Part shown: piece after piece, positions 16,756-26,606 of the stretch
How the letters are laid out: each line of letters starts with the position of its first letter
Numbering within the stretch: the stretch's first letter is position 1
Assembly (NCBI GenBank): GCA_017302715.1
Contig: JAFLCD010000014.1
Coordinates: 1 to 42,574 of the forward strand
DNA length: 42,574 nt
Source: Deltaproteobacteria bacterium
GTDB taxonomy: Bacteria; Bdellovibrionota; UBA2394
Direction: 5' to 3'
Program-made: the position numbers and the translations under genes
The notes under the pieces: model-generated
Database searches by the model: none
What the model was told of the DNA's origin: nothing
The model's input: only the letters and a program-made list of their open reading frames with translations

Positions 16756-18662
16756 TGATCATTCGTCTTAAAGTTTTTATTCCGGTTGTTTTAGTAATCG
16801 CGACGACGTTGATCATCTCGTTTTTTTTCATCGATTTTTGGGTCAAAAATTGGATCGAAAATGGAATTTCTGCTGTCACCGGAACAAAAACAGATATTCG
16901 AGATCTTAAACTCTCTTTCAAAAATTCTAGTTTAAAGATCCGTCGACTTGAAATCGCATCAAAAGAAAAGGAATTTGAAAATTTTGTAGAGTTTGAAGAT
17001 GTCGTTGTCGATTTTCAGACTTTGCCCCTCTTAAAAAAGAGATTTGTCATCGATGAATTTTCAATTGAAGGCATTATGTGGGCAACGCCTCGTCGAACTT
17101 CCGGCAAGCTTTTGTTTCAGAAAAAAGTGGATGAACAGCCTTCTTGGATTTCGGATTTAAAAAACGAGGCGTTTGAATCAGTTAAAAATGAATTCGAAAA
17201 AATGCCGATTTCTAAATTGAGTGAATTTAGAATCCCTAATGATCCGCGGGAAATTGTGAGCTCTTTAGATTTAAAATCGACTGATGCTTATAAGACAGTG
17301 ATTGAACACGCCCAAGAGTTAAAGACAAAATGGCCCGAGAGATTTAAAGAAATTAAAAATACCTCAGAGCTTGAAGCAAAATTTAAGGAAGCCAAGGCGC
17401 TTGTCGAGAATGTTCCTCAAAATCCCCAAGAAATTTTAAAACGCATTGAGGGCATTAAGAGTGTAATTGAATTTTTTCAATCTGAGCAAAAAAGAGTTGA
17501 AGGAATCATCCATGATGTCAAAACCGATTCTGCAAAAATTCAAGCTGACTATGACTTAGCGACTCAAGCTCTGAACGATGATTTTAATCGCGCCAAAAAA
17601 TTGGTTAGCCTCGACGAGCTGAATGTTGGAAATATTTCTCGAATTCTTTTTGGCCCCGAATGGCTTCAAAAGATAGATCAAGTTTTAAAGTATCATCAGA
17701 TGCTTCGCAAAGCGCTTGCGAAAACAGAGAAAGATGAGGAGGTTCAGGTTCGTCAACGTGCGAAGGGACGAGATATTATTTTTATTGTTCCCAAGAAGCA
17801 GCCGAGTTTTGTACTCGCGAAATCTGAGTTCAGTGTTAAATCTTTAGACAGAGGTCAAAAAAATCTTGTCACTCAAATCTACGAACTCAGTCTTAGAGAT
17901 ATTAATTCGTCTCCTAAGCTCTATGGAAAGCCTACGAGCGTCGATTTTAAATCTGAATTTAAAAACGCCGTCATTGGCGGTGCAGAAGTTCAGCTGTTTT
18001 GGGATTACACAAAAGAGATTCCCGTAGATAAATACAAAGCTGACGTAAAAAAAATCGCGGCTAAATCTTGGCCGATGGGAGTACCGCAGTATTTTCCACT
18101 TCGTTTATCTTCGGGATTAGCGAATGCAGCCACAGAGTTTCATTTTGTAGGTGATGATATGAAGTGGCTGACGAAAGTTCAATTTAGCGATGTGCTTTGG
18201 GATTTTGATAATGCCCCTAAGCAATCCATCTTTTTTGATTTGCTTCGAGATGTTTTTTCAAAAATCAAAAATTTTCACCTCGACCTTGAGTTGAAATCAG
18301 TGGGAGAAAAATTAGATTTCAATGTGAAAACAGATTTTGATTCGGCTATTCAGTCGGCACTAACAGCAGCGATTGATAAAAAACTCGATGAGTTTAAAGC
18401 TCGATTAAAACTCGAAATAGAAAATCGAATATCGCAGGTGAAAACCCAGGCGATGAATTCGGTGACTCAATATAAGGAAGAAGTTGAAAAGCGAGCGCAA
18501 AATTATTTAGCGCAACTTACGAATTACGAAAACGAAACGATGAAGTTAGAAGATCAGCTTAAAAAGCGTTCTCAAAACGCTGTCCAAGATAAGATTAAAG
18601 AAGGCATCAAAGACATTCAAAAGGGCGATAATCCTTTGAAGAAGATGAAACTGCCGTTTTAA
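16755..18662 (+). CDS. TIGR03545-like protein with AsmA-like N terminus
   Basis: A 635-residue protein with one N-terminal transmembrane helix (about residues 5-28, FIPVVLVIATTLIISFFF). The following part reads like the start of AsmA/TamB-type proteins: ISAVTGTKTDIRDLKLSF, KIRRLEIASKE, VEFEDVVVDFQTLPLLKK and FVIDEFSIEGIMW. Residues about 130-300 are a long helical, coiled-coil-like section. Beta-rich segments follow, and a final coiled coil (about 540-625) ends in a basic tail. The bulk should be periplasmic. The start overlaps the upstream stop by one base, so the pair is probably translated together. AsmA-like proteins are linked to phospholipid movement between membranes; applying this here is inference from the N-terminal pattern only. 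Confidence 0.82.
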   Translation: MIIRLKVFIPVVLVIATTLIISFFFIDFWVKNWIENGISAVTGTKTDIRDLKLSFKNSSLKIRRLEIASKEKEFENFVEFEDVVVDFQTLPLLKKRFVIDEFSIEGIMWATPRRTSGKLLFQKKVDEQPSWISDLKNEAFESVKNEFEKMPISKLSEFRIPNDPREIVSSLDLKSTDAYKTVIEHAQELKTKWPERFKEIKNTSELEAKFKEAKALVENVPQNPQEILKRIEGIKSVIEFFQSEQKRVEGIIHDVKTDSAKIQADYDLATQALNDDFNRAKKLVSLDELNVGNISRILFGPEWLQKIDQVLKYHQMLRKALAKTEKDEEVQVRQRAKGRDIIFIVPKKQPSFVLAKSEFSVKSLDRGQKNLVTQIYELSLRDINSSPKLYGKPTSVDFKSEFKNAVIGGAEVQLFWDYTKEIPVDKYKADVKKIAAKSWPMGVPQYFPLRLSSGLANAATEFHFVGDDMKWLTKVQFSDVLWDFDNAPKQSIFFDLLRDVFSKIKNFHLDLELKSVGEKLDFNVKTDFDSAIQSALTAAIDKKLDEFKARLKLEIENRISQVKTQAMNSVTQYKEEVEKRAQNYLAQLTNYENETMKLEDQLKKRSQNAVQDKIKEGIKDIQKGDNPLKKMKLPF

Positions 18663-18737
18663 TTCTGGCCCTCGATATCCTTTACCTTTTTTAAGTTTCT
18701 AAGCTTGGCATAGAACTTGCCTATACCCCCCATAACT

Positions 18738-21700
18738 ATGGGGATAAAGTTAGGGAGACGTCGCCGGTTAGGGGCGGCCAAGTACCTTAAATTATTAGCA
18801 TTATTTTTGAGCCTGGGTGCTGGAATGGGCACTTTTGGCTTTTTTGGGTTGGGACATTTAAGTCCCATCTTCGCCCAGTCACTCGAGGGCCTAGAGTCGA
18901 CTGTTTATCAATTTAAGATTTCTGAGATCTCTGCCTTTTTTGGAGATAACGATGCGCGATCTTTTCAACTTCAAAAGACAGCGTCAGGAACTTGGGATCT
19001 TGCCGTCAAAGGTTTTGATCGACGTGCTACTGACGTTGCACTTTCAGATTTTCGAACTTCGGCAAATCGAATGTCGGCTTATGATACGGTAAGAAAAAAT
19101 TCAGGATTGCTTTCGGATTGGATTCTCACTTTTGATCCCCGACAAATTTTTACTTCAAGCAAAGCTCAGCTGACTTTTCCCCGCGCCAACAATCCTAAAA
19201 TCTATCTCGTTCATTTTGTAAAAGCTTGGAATGACTATTTGGCTCGCTTTCAAGAAGAGCTTGCCGCTTTTCAAACCAAACTTGTTCAAGAGGGGTATGC
19301 CACAACGGCGGAGTTTTATTTTTCAAAAAATCTCGTCACTCGAGGAATGGCAGCGGCGCTTACCGATGTCGAAGTGCAAAAGATTCTTAAGAATGCAATT
19401 TCAGACGCGGCTGCGTACATTCAAAAGCCAGACCCTTATGATTTCGACAAAGATTTTTTAACAGAAGTTAACGGAAATCTTTTAAAGACCAGAGTTGCAG
19501 GTTCGATCAAAGCACTTCCACAATTTAATTCTGCCGCACTTAAAGTTGAAATTTTGCCTGCGACTGAACAAGAGAAGGCAGAAATTTCTTCAGATATTTA
19601 TTTTGGAAAAATTCATATGGAGCTTCCACTTCAGGGGTTGTCGATTTCGATTCCAAGACTTTTGGTGAGCTCTGAAATGGCGCCGCGTCCGTTGCAGGTC
19701 GATGAATCGGATCAGTTAGAAATTAAACTTTCATTTGATGCTTCTCAGCCATTTTCATTGGATGCGGCGATCGTTTGGGATCGAGTGTTGAATTCACCGC
19801 AAATTCGGTTATCTAAATCGTCCATTAAATCTCCTTCGAAATCTTTAAAATTAAGCAGCGTTCGTTATCGAGGCAAAGCTTTGAAAGATTCTGGAAATTC
19901 GAAGCTGTCTGATTTCATTATGTCTTCTCTTTTTAGCGAGGTGCTGACCGAAAATGATTTTCTTCAAGGGATGATGGAGAAAGCCGCTAAAAATTATATT
20001 CAAGAACTCGGCGAGCCCATTCAAATTCAAAAAACTTTAGTCGCGATGACCAAAGACGAAGTCTTCTCGGATGTGCCAGCGGATATTGCGGTCTTCGATC
20101 TTGAAAATCCAGATTCAGATCCTGCTCGTAATCCTAAAATTTTTGCAAAGTTTGATATTCAAATTTCTCTTCGCATTCTCACGCCTAAACTTAAAGTCGG
20201 CAGTCTGACCAATATTAAAGTTTCATTTGAAGATGCCGCCGTTCATCTTTCGAATCTGCAGTTTTATTTTAGAGGGCGAACGATTCCGATGCAGACTTTG
20301 GGATTAGATTTTAATCTTATTTCTAAAATTTCGAAACCTACCACCATCGACGCGAATGCAACGGTAGCTGTGGGATCAAAGATCGATCTTCAATTGAAAG
20401 ACTTAAGCTCTAACTTTGAAGCTTTAGGAATCGATACCGTGAATTATCGTTTTGGCGGTAAGCGAATCGAGACGCCTAAGTTTCAGGTGAATATGTTGAC
20501 CGATAATTCGGCCTTCTTTCGACGTCAGATTGTTGCAAAACCCCCGATGACTCAGCCTCCACTGGGAGTGAGCTTGCAGACGGCGATTGTGCAAGAAGTT
20601 CGCTCGCAATTTGCCGAGCGGTTGCCCAAAATTCAGATACCAACCAATTTTATTAAAGTCGAAACCGCGATGGATGTGTGGAAGGCAAAACTTCAAGCCG
20701 GAATTTTAGGAACCAGCGGAAATTTCAATTTGCCTAATCTTCGTCTTCAAGAAGCGAATATTTTATTTAGAGATCTGAGTAAAAATTTTCCTAAGGATAA
20801 TTCTTATCTCATTTCGGTTCATGCCAATCTGGGAATCAACGACCCCATGATTATTCGCGGTAAAGATTTAAATTTTGATATTAAAATAGATGAAAAAAAG
20901 ACGAATATCGGATCTAAACTCAACGTCAGCATTAAAGATTTAACGGCGGTCGTTAAGCAAAGATCAAATCCTTCAAACGCTGAGCTGGGGTTCGATTTTG
21001 ATATTTTCTTAAAACCAAATCACACCGATCTCGAAATTCGTATTCGAGATTCTTATCACACTCTCGATCGAATCGAGTTTGTTGAACTTCAGACAAGCGG
21101 CGTGAAGGTCAAGGCCGATGGCAAGAAGCTAACCGATAAAGTTTTAAATTCGCTTTCAAGTTTAATGGGCTGGAGTGAGGAAAGCGTAAAAGGTGATCTG
21201 CGATTACAAAGATTATTGGAAGATGTGCTGATCTCGCAGCAAAAATTGATCGCCTCATTTATTCGAGATCAAATGAAAGATATTTTTACTGAAAAAATTC
21301 CACTGTATTTGAAATCTCCCGAAGTCAAAACTGCATTAGAAGAAGGATTGATGCGAGTGAACTCTTTGGAAGATCAAATTTCTCTGATGACTTGGAACTT
21401 AGGCGAACTTCTCAAAAATCCTTTAGAAAAATTGATGAAGGATCAAATTCAGTCAATGATCACCGAAAAATTACCTGAATTAAATGCTGTTTATACAAAA
21501 CAAAAAAATGTTTTAGACGAAAGCTTAGAAAATCTCGGCCTCTGGGCGAGCCAGGATATTGAAAATATTCTTTACTCTTCTTTAACAGATCTTTTTCAGG
21601 GTTCTTCATCTGCGACAGCGATCCGCTTGGCCATTGATCAAACTTTAAGACCTTTCGTAGGCTCCGATAAAATTATGCGAGATCTAGGTCTTCAAGGCCG

Positions 21701-22778
21701 TGATCCTGATATCGAAATTTTAAAACGAGATGTTTCTGTTCTTCGAAAAGTATTTGAACTGGCTTCTGTCATCGATGCTTGTCCGTTCGCAGATCCTGTT
21801 GCTTCGCGAACAAGGGCCGTCGAAAAAATTAATTCTTATTCAAAAGAACTTTCTGCAAAAACGCGAATGGATTTAGTGAAGATCGTAGATTCACGATGTG
21901 TTTCGCCAAACGCTTCTGAGCTCGAAGGTTTAGTTCCCAGTCTTTATAAAAAAGGTATTCGCAATTTAAATGAATTTTTGCTCGCGGCTTCCACCGCCAA
22001 AGAAGAAAGGCCTTCGAAAGACGAGCCATCGATTGTCGATAAAATTCAAGGAATTTTACCTCTTCAAGTTCCTCAAAAATCTTGGCCCACGAGTTTGGAT
22101 GAAAAAGCCATTCGCGACCCGCTTAAAGTTCAGATGCAATTTTCTCGAATGGAACTTGTTTCGCCTTGGACAACTCAACCCGATTCCGAAATTTTTAGAG
22201 TGGTGATGACGGCTCCTCAAATTTCAAATTCTCAGATGTCGAATGTGATTAGTCCGACTGTTCTCAAAGTTCTCGAAGCAGGTGAGCAAAATATGGTTTT
22301 GCGTTTGCCGCGAACCACGCCCAACCAAGCTTTAGCTAAAATTGACTGGGATGCATTGAGTCAAAGCTTTGCGGATAAAGTTAAAATTCGTTTAACTAAA
22401 ATTCCTGTCATCAATCAAAACGGACAAATCGAATTTGGAGTTTCAGCGAGAGCGCTCTTAGGTATTGGCGCCGATCTCGACGGGCATATCAGTGTTTCTT
22501 TACAAGTTTCAGCCGATGAAAATGGCCAGGCCAAAGTGCAAGTCATGCTGGATCCGCTTCAGATTGAAAAATTAAAAGCTAATATTCCTTTTATCGACGG
22601 GATCATTCGCCATTTCCTAAATGTGGCCGTTGACTCTGTGAATCAATTTATTAAATCCAAACTCGCGGAGCTTGGTTCTGTGCCCGCACTTTCAAAATAT
22701 TCGAATCAGATTTCCCTCCAAAATATCTTGATTGAAAATGGTGATATTTACGTTATCGCCCGTCGAACTTCGATCTAG
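18738..22778 (+). CDS. Very large secreted/periplasmic protein of unknown function
   Basis: At 1346 residues this is the largest gene in the window. A very basic start (KLGRRRR) and a hydrophobic core lead to a plausible signal cleavage after PIFA, so the mature protein is outside the cytoplasm. The body is mostly predicted beta, with repeated amphipathic strands of the style KIHMELPLQGLSISIPRLL and LTNIKVSFEDAAVHLSNLQF. A central helical part lies around residues 790-960, with the final strands at the end. I do not recognise a family. A TTG at 18717 is also possible; the ATG at 18738 keeps a compact signal. It follows the TIGR03545-like gene by 75 bases (54 from the TTG) and likely belongs with it. 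A groove-forming, lipid-handling protein is one possibility; there is no direct motif. Confidence 0.75.
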   Translation: MGIKLGRRRRLGAAKYLKLLALFLSLGAGMGTFGFFGLGHLSPIFAQSLEGLESTVYQFKISEISAFFGDNDARSFQLQKTASGTWDLAVKGFDRRATDVALSDFRTSANRMSAYDTVRKNSGLLSDWILTFDPRQIFTSSKAQLTFPRANNPKIYLVHFVKAWNDYLARFQEELAAFQTKLVQEGYATTAEFYFSKNLVTRGMAAALTDVEVQKILKNAISDAAAYIQKPDPYDFDKDFLTEVNGNLLKTRVAGSIKALPQFNSAALKVEILPATEQEKAEISSDIYFGKIHMELPLQGLSISIPRLLVSSEMAPRPLQVDESDQLEIKLSFDASQPFSLDAAIVWDRVLNSPQIRLSKSSIKSPSKSLKLSSVRYRGKALKDSGNSKLSDFIMSSLFSEVLTENDFLQGMMEKAAKNYIQELGEPIQIQKTLVAMTKDEVFSDVPADIAVFDLENPDSDPARNPKIFAKFDIQISLRILTPKLKVGSLTNIKVSFEDAAVHLSNLQFYFRGRTIPMQTLGLDFNLISKISKPTTIDANATVAVGSKIDLQLKDLSSNFEALGIDTVNYRFGGKRIETPKFQVNMLTDNSAFFRRQIVAKPPMTQPPLGVSLQTAIVQEVRSQFAERLPKIQIPTNFIKVETAMDVWKAKLQAGILGTSGNFNLPNLRLQEANILFRDLSKNFPKDNSYLISVHANLGINDPMIIRGKDLNFDIKIDEKKTNIGSKLNVSIKDLTAVVKQRSNPSNAELGFDFDIFLKPNHTDLEIRIRDSYHTLDRIEFVELQTSGVKVKADGKKLTDKVLNSLSSLMGWSEESVKGDLRLQRLLEDVLISQQKLIASFIRDQMKDIFTEKIPLYLKSPEVKTALEEGLMRVNSLEDQISLMTWNLGELLKNPLEKLMKDQIQSMITEKLPELNAVYTKQKNVLDESLENLGLWASQDIENILYSSLTDLFQGSSSATAIRLAIDQTLRPFVGSDKIMRDLGLQGRDPDIEILKRDVSVLRKVFELASVIDACPFADPVASRTRAVEKINSYSKELSAKTRMDLVKIVDSRCVSPNASELEGLVPSLYKKGIRNLNEFLLAASTAKEERPSKDEPSIVDKIQGILPLQVPQKSWPTSLDEKAIRDPLKVQMQFSRMELVSPWTTQPDSEIFRVVMTAPQISNSQMSNVISPTVLKVLEAGEQNMVLRLPRTTPNQALAKIDWDALSQSFADKVKIRLTKIPVINQNGQIEFGVSARALLGIGADLDGHISVSLQVSADENGQAKVQVMLDPLQIEKLKANIPFIDGIIRHFLNVAVDSVNQFIKSKLAELGSVPALSKYSNQISLQNILIENGDIYVIARRTSI

Positions 22779-22782
22779 TTTT

Positions 22783-22810
22783 TAGAGCGTATTCTTAGCT
22801 TTACGCTCTA
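22783..22810 (+). repeat. Perfect 8-bp inverted repeat between the large envelope gene and etfB
   Basis: TAGAGCGT at 22783-22790 is mirrored by ACGCTCTA at 22803-22810 around a 12-base loop. It starts just after the stop of the 1346-residue gene and ends 23 bases before etfB. No T-run follows on either strand, so an intrinsic terminator is doubtful. It may be an operator or an RNA processing or stabilising stem. Confidence 0.5.
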
Positions 22811-22833
22811 GTTTCAAGACGTTACGCTTGGTT

Positions 22834-23610
22834 ATGGCTTTAAAAATTGGCGTACTTTTAAAACATGTTCCAGACACTAATTCTCGCATTCAATTAAAAG
22901 GCGAGATGATCGATGAAACCGATATCAAATATGTCATCAATCCTTACGATGAATTTGCGATCGAAGAAGCGATCAAGACCAAAGATTTATGGGTCAAAGG
23001 TGGCGAGCAGGTAGAAATCGTTGGAATTTGTTTGGGCCCAACGGCTGCGCAAAAATCTTTGCGAGATGCTTTTGCAGTTGGAGTCGATCGTGGCATTCAT
23101 ATTCTCGATAACGATAAAAAAGCAATAGATGCGAGAAGCGTTTCTCAGGCTTTGGCTAAAGTTTGCGCTGAAGAAAAATTCAATCTGATTTTCGCTGGAA
23201 AACAAGCGGTCGATACCGACGCTCACGCCGTTGCTCAGATGGTGGCTGAACGTTTGAAGATGCCTCACATCGCCGTCGTTTCAAAATGTGAATGGACAGG
23301 AGCGACCTCTGCCAAAGTCGAGCGTGATATCGAAGGTGGAATGAAAGAAATTTACACCGTAAAAATGCCAGCTCTTTTAACAGCGAACAAAGGGCTTAAT
23401 AAAATGCGTTTGGCATCTTTGCCCGGCATTCGAGCGGCGAGCAAAAAAGAAATCAAAGAAGTTCCGCTTCCTGAAGTGAAGGCTGGATACAAAGTAAAAG
23501 GTTGGTCGCTTCCTCCCGAGCGAGGAAAAGTAAAATTGATCGAAGGTGAACCCGAAAAACAAGCAGCTGAGCTTGTGCGTTTACTTCACGAAGAAGCGAA
23601 GGTGGTTTGA
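22834..23610 (+). CDS. etfB: Electron transfer flavoprotein, beta subunit
   Basis: EtfB pairs with EtfA to carry electrons from acyl-CoA dehydrogenases to a membrane quinone reductase. The 258-residue protein shows the classical opening ALKIGVLLKHVPDT, then VINPYDEFAIEEAI and the AMP-site region FAGKQAVDTDAHAVAQMVAE. PALLTANKGLNKMRLAS also matches the family's P-x-L-x-T-x-x-x-GLN-x-x-R signature. The start is taken as the ATG at 22834 rather than the TTG two codons earlier, because it gives the family-typical N terminus. No obvious ribosome-binding site precedes it. The etfA ATG follows three bases after the stop, so the two subunits are probably made together. Confidence 0.95.
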   Translation: MALKIGVLLKHVPDTNSRIQLKGEMIDETDIKYVINPYDEFAIEEAIKTKDLWVKGGEQVEIVGICLGPTAAQKSLRDAFAVGVDRGIHILDNDKKAIDARSVSQALAKVCAEEKFNLIFAGKQAVDTDAHAVAQMVAERLKMPHIAVVSKCEWTGATSAKVERDIEGGMKEIYTVKMPALLTANKGLNKMRLASLPGIRAASKKEIKEVPLPEVKAGYKVKGWSLPPERGKVKLIEGEPEKQAAELVRLLHEEAKVV

Positions 23611-23612
23611 TC

Positions 23613-24578
23613 ATGAAAAAAGTTCTTATTTTAGCTGAACACAAAAAAGGAAGTTTAAAAAAAGCGAGCCTCGAGTTGACCGGCGCTTCGAAGGGCATGG
23701 AAGTTTCTGCTATCGTCTTCGGTTCAGATGCAAAAGCAGCCGCGGATGATCTCGCTGCCAAAGGCGTGCAAAATGTTTTTTGGGTGAAGGATGCAAAATT
23801 TGATCACTATCATCCTGAAGCTTATGCCGCCGCGATGGATCAAGTGGTATCGCAAGTAAAACCCAATATTATTTTGGGAAATGCTTCGAGTTTAGGAAAA
23901 GATTTGATCGCCAAAATGGCGGCGCGTTTAGATGCTCCTTTGGCTGCTGATTGTACTGAAGCGACCATTCAACCTGATATCAAACTTCGACGTCCTTTTT
24001 TTTCGGGCAAAGCTGTAGGCACGATAGAATTTGAACCTGCAGAACTCGTTTGCATCACCGTGCGACCTAACTCACTTGCTCCAGGAGAAGTTTCTTCTAC
24101 AGCAGGAAAAGTAAATGAGCTCGCGGTCAATTTTGATTTTGCTTCTTCAGCCGTTCAATTTGTCGGAAAAACCGAAGGCTCTTCAGACAAACCTGATCTT
24201 ACCGAAGCCGCTATTATTGTCAGTGGTGGTCGTTCGATGAAAACGAAAGAGAATTTCAAAATTTTAAATGAACTCGCCGATGTTCTTGGGGCCGCTGTGG
24301 GAGCTTCACGCGCTGCTGTTGATGAAGGCTTAGCTTCTCACGATATGCAAGTTGGACAAACTGGGAAGACGGTAAATCCAAAACTCTATATCGCAAACGG
24401 AATTTCGGGAGCAATTCAACATTTGGCAGGGATGAGAACAAGTAAAGTGATTGTAGCGATTAACAAAGATGCTGCAGCCCCACTTTTCCAAAAGGCTGAT
24501 TATGGAATCGTCGGAGATTTATTTGTGATTGTGCCGCTCTTAACGAAGGAATTTAAAAAACTTTTAGGGAAAGCCTAA
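23613..24578 (+). CDS. etfA: Electron transfer flavoprotein, alpha subunit
   Basis: EtfA holds the FAD of the ETF heterodimer. The C-terminal FAD-binding part is clear: [15 protein letters not shown], then [20 protein letters not shown], then [27 protein letters not shown] and [20 protein letters not shown]. The N-terminal domain begins [16 protein letters not shown]. Full family length at 322 residues. AAGGTGG, inside the end of etfB, lies about eight bases before the ATG at 23613. The next gene, a membrane Fe-S oxidoreductase, starts four bases after the stop. The protein acts in the cytoplasm and delivers electrons to a membrane-bound partner, which the neighbouring gene could be. Confidence 0.95.
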   Translation: MKKVLILAEHKKGSLKKASLELTGASKGMEVSAIVFGSDAKAAADDLAAKGVQNVFWVKDAKFDHYHPEAYAAAMDQVVSQVKPNIILGNASSLGKDLIAKMAARLDAPLAADCTEATIQPDIKLRRPFFSGKAVGTIEFEPAELVCITVRPNSLAPGEVSSTAGKVNELAVNFDFASSAVQFVGKTEGSSDKPDLTEAAIIVSGGRSMKTKENFKILNELADVLGAAVGASRAAVDEGLASHDMQVGQTGKTVNPKLYIANGISGAIQHLAGMRTSKVIVAINKDAAAPLFQKADYGIVGDLFVIVPLLTKEFKKLLGKA

Positions 24579-24581
24579 TTC

Positions 24582-26606
24582 ATGACGGTCTTCCAAATCT
24601 CGACCATCACGCTTTTGGTTTTATCGTTTGGAATTTTTTCCTTAAGTTTTGGAAGAATCGTCAGAATTATTTCACTGGCAAAGCCTCGAAATCGCTTTCG
24701 CGATTTTCTTAAGCGAGCTTTTGTTTTTAACGAACATGTTTTGCTTCACAAAAAAATGTTTCGCCAGTTTGTTCCTGGACTCTTGCATTTCATTATTTTT
24801 TGGGGCTTTGTCATTCTTACGGCCGGCACCATGGAGTGGATGTATTACGGCATCACTGGTGGGCAGCATTTTCATTTTCTAGGACACACGGGATACGCGG
24901 CTTTTAGTTTTGCCGAAGATCTTTTTAACTTTCTCGTTTTTCTAGCAGTGGCTGCCGCTTTTTATCGCCGCATTGTCATTAAACCTAAGCGAATGGCCGA
25001 CAATTCTTTTAAATCAAAAGCCGATGCTTATTTTATTTTGTCTTTGATTTGGGGATTGGTGATCACAAACTTGCTCACTCATTCAATCTCCATTCACAAT
25101 GGCACGGATGAGTTTGCCGCTTATCAACCTATCGCTGCCGCTCTTGCTCAGATTTGGCCTCAAGGTCCGGTGAGTGAGAATGTATATTTATTTTTTTGGT
25201 GGGCACACTTAGCCATCGTACTTGGATTTTTAAATTTTCTTCCTTATTCGAAGCATTTTCATGTGATTGTGGCGGCTCCTAATGTTTGGTTTTCAAAATT
25301 GGAGCCTCGCGGTCAACTTTCGTTTCCTAATTTAGAAGATGAGACGATCACCAAATTTGGCGCCGAAAAAGTAAACGATCTTTCGTGGAAAAATCTTTTG
25401 GATTCTTATGCGTGCACTGAGTGTGGACGCTGCAATGAGTTTTGCCCGACGACAACGACGGGCAAAGAACTCAGGCCCAAAACTCTGATGATTAATTTGA
25501 GAGCAGCGGTCACAGAGCAAGCTCCGATTTCTTTAGCACTAAATGGCAAAGTCGCAGATGAAGCGGCTTTGGCGAAGATGAGCCCGGAACAAAGAGCTTG
25601 TTACGAAAAAGAACTTGTTCCTGGAACTTTTAGTGATCAATTCATTTGGGATTGCACCACTTGCGGAGCTTGCGTCGAAGCTTGTCCTGTTTTGATTGAT
25701 CACGTCGATGCGATCGTCGATATGCGACGAGCTTTAGTTTTAAATAAAGGATCGAATCCTGAAGAGGCAACCACTGCCTTTAGAAATTTCGAAACCGTTT
25801 CAAATCCCTGGGGATTTAATGAGAGCACTCGTCAAGAATGGCTGACTGAGAAAGGCGTTCCACATTACGAAGCCGATCAAAATTTTGAATTTCTCTATTA
25901 TATTGGCTGTGCCGGAAGCTTTGACGATCGAAATAAAAAAGTTGTCGATTCAGTAGTGAAAATTCTTCAGAGCGCGAATGTGAAGTTCGGCATTTTAGGC
26001 AAAGAAGAAAAGTGTAACGGTGAAACCGTTCGTCGAATGGGAAATGAATATCTTGGTCAGCAGATGATGAAGGCGAATAAAGAAACTTTAGAAAAATATA
26101 AAGTTTCAAAAATTCTTACCTCGTGTCCGCATTGTTTTAATACATTGAAAAATGAATATCCTGAGATCGGCGGAAGCTGGGAAGTGATTCACCATTCCGA
26201 ATATATCAATGAGTTGATCGCAGCCGGCCGTATTAAGCCCGATGGCGGCAAAATGAAAAATGTAACGTACCATGATTCTTGTTATATCGGCCGATATAAT
26301 AAAATTTACGATGAACCTCGAGAAATTATTGAAGCCGTCACCAAAGAAAAACCAATTGAAATGGAGCGCTCCAAAGAAAAAGGTTTTTGCTGTGGGGCGG
26401 GTGGCGGTCGAATGTGGATGGAAGAAAAGACCGGCACTCGAATCAATGTGAATCGAGCTGAAGAAGTTATTGCTTCAAAAGCCGAGACAGTTTGCGTAGC
26501 TTGTCCGTTCTGTATGACGATGGTCACCGACGGACTTAAATCAAAAGCTCGAGAAGATATTAAAGTCCGCGATATTTCTGAAATTGTCGCGGAGGCTTTG
26601 CCTTGA
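24582..26606 (+). CDS. Membrane Fe-S oxidoreductase of the HdrD/GlpC type (probable ETF:quinone link)
   Basis: The 674-residue protein has four or five transmembrane helices in residues 1-230, resembling a NarI/DsrM-like diheme b module with several His. Two [4Fe-4S] ferredoxin motifs follow: CTECGRCNEFCP (278-289) and CTTCGACVEACP (358-369). Two CCG domains close it, with YIGCAGSF, LTSCPHCFNTLKNE, YHDSCYIGRYN, GFCCGAGGGRMWMEE and VACPFCM. This is the layout of proteins known in several bacteria as alternative ETF:quinone oxidoreductases (EtfD-like). Its place directly after etfA, four bases away, supports electron transfer from ETF to quinone. The acyl-CoA synthetase start overlaps its stop. 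No direct proof of the electron donor can be had from sequence. Confidence 0.88.
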   Translation: MTVFQISTITLLVLSFGIFSLSFGRIVRIISLAKPRNRFRDFLKRAFVFNEHVLLHKKMFRQFVPGLLHFIIFWGFVILTAGTMEWMYYGITGGQHFHFLGHTGYAAFSFAEDLFNFLVFLAVAAAFYRRIVIKPKRMADNSFKSKADAYFILSLIWGLVITNLLTHSISIHNGTDEFAAYQPIAAALAQIWPQGPVSENVYLFFWWAHLAIVLGFLNFLPYSKHFHVIVAAPNVWFSKLEPRGQLSFPNLEDETITKFGAEKVNDLSWKNLLDSYACTECGRCNEFCPTTTTGKELRPKTLMINLRAAVTEQAPISLALNGKVADEAALAKMSPEQRACYEKELVPGTFSDQFIWDCTTCGACVEACPVLIDHVDAIVDMRRALVLNKGSNPEEATTAFRNFETVSNPWGFNESTRQEWLTEKGVPHYEADQNFEFLYYIGCAGSFDDRNKKVVDSVVKILQSANVKFGILGKEEKCNGETVRRMGNEYLGQQMMKANKETLEKYKVSKILTSCPHCFNTLKNEYPEIGGSWEVIHHSEYINELIAAGRIKPDGGKMKNVTYHDSCYIGRYNKIYDEPREIIEAVTKEKPIEMERSKEKGFCCGAGGGRMWMEEKTGTRINVNRAEEVIASKAETVCVACPFCMTMVTDGLKSKAREDIKVRDISEIVAEALP

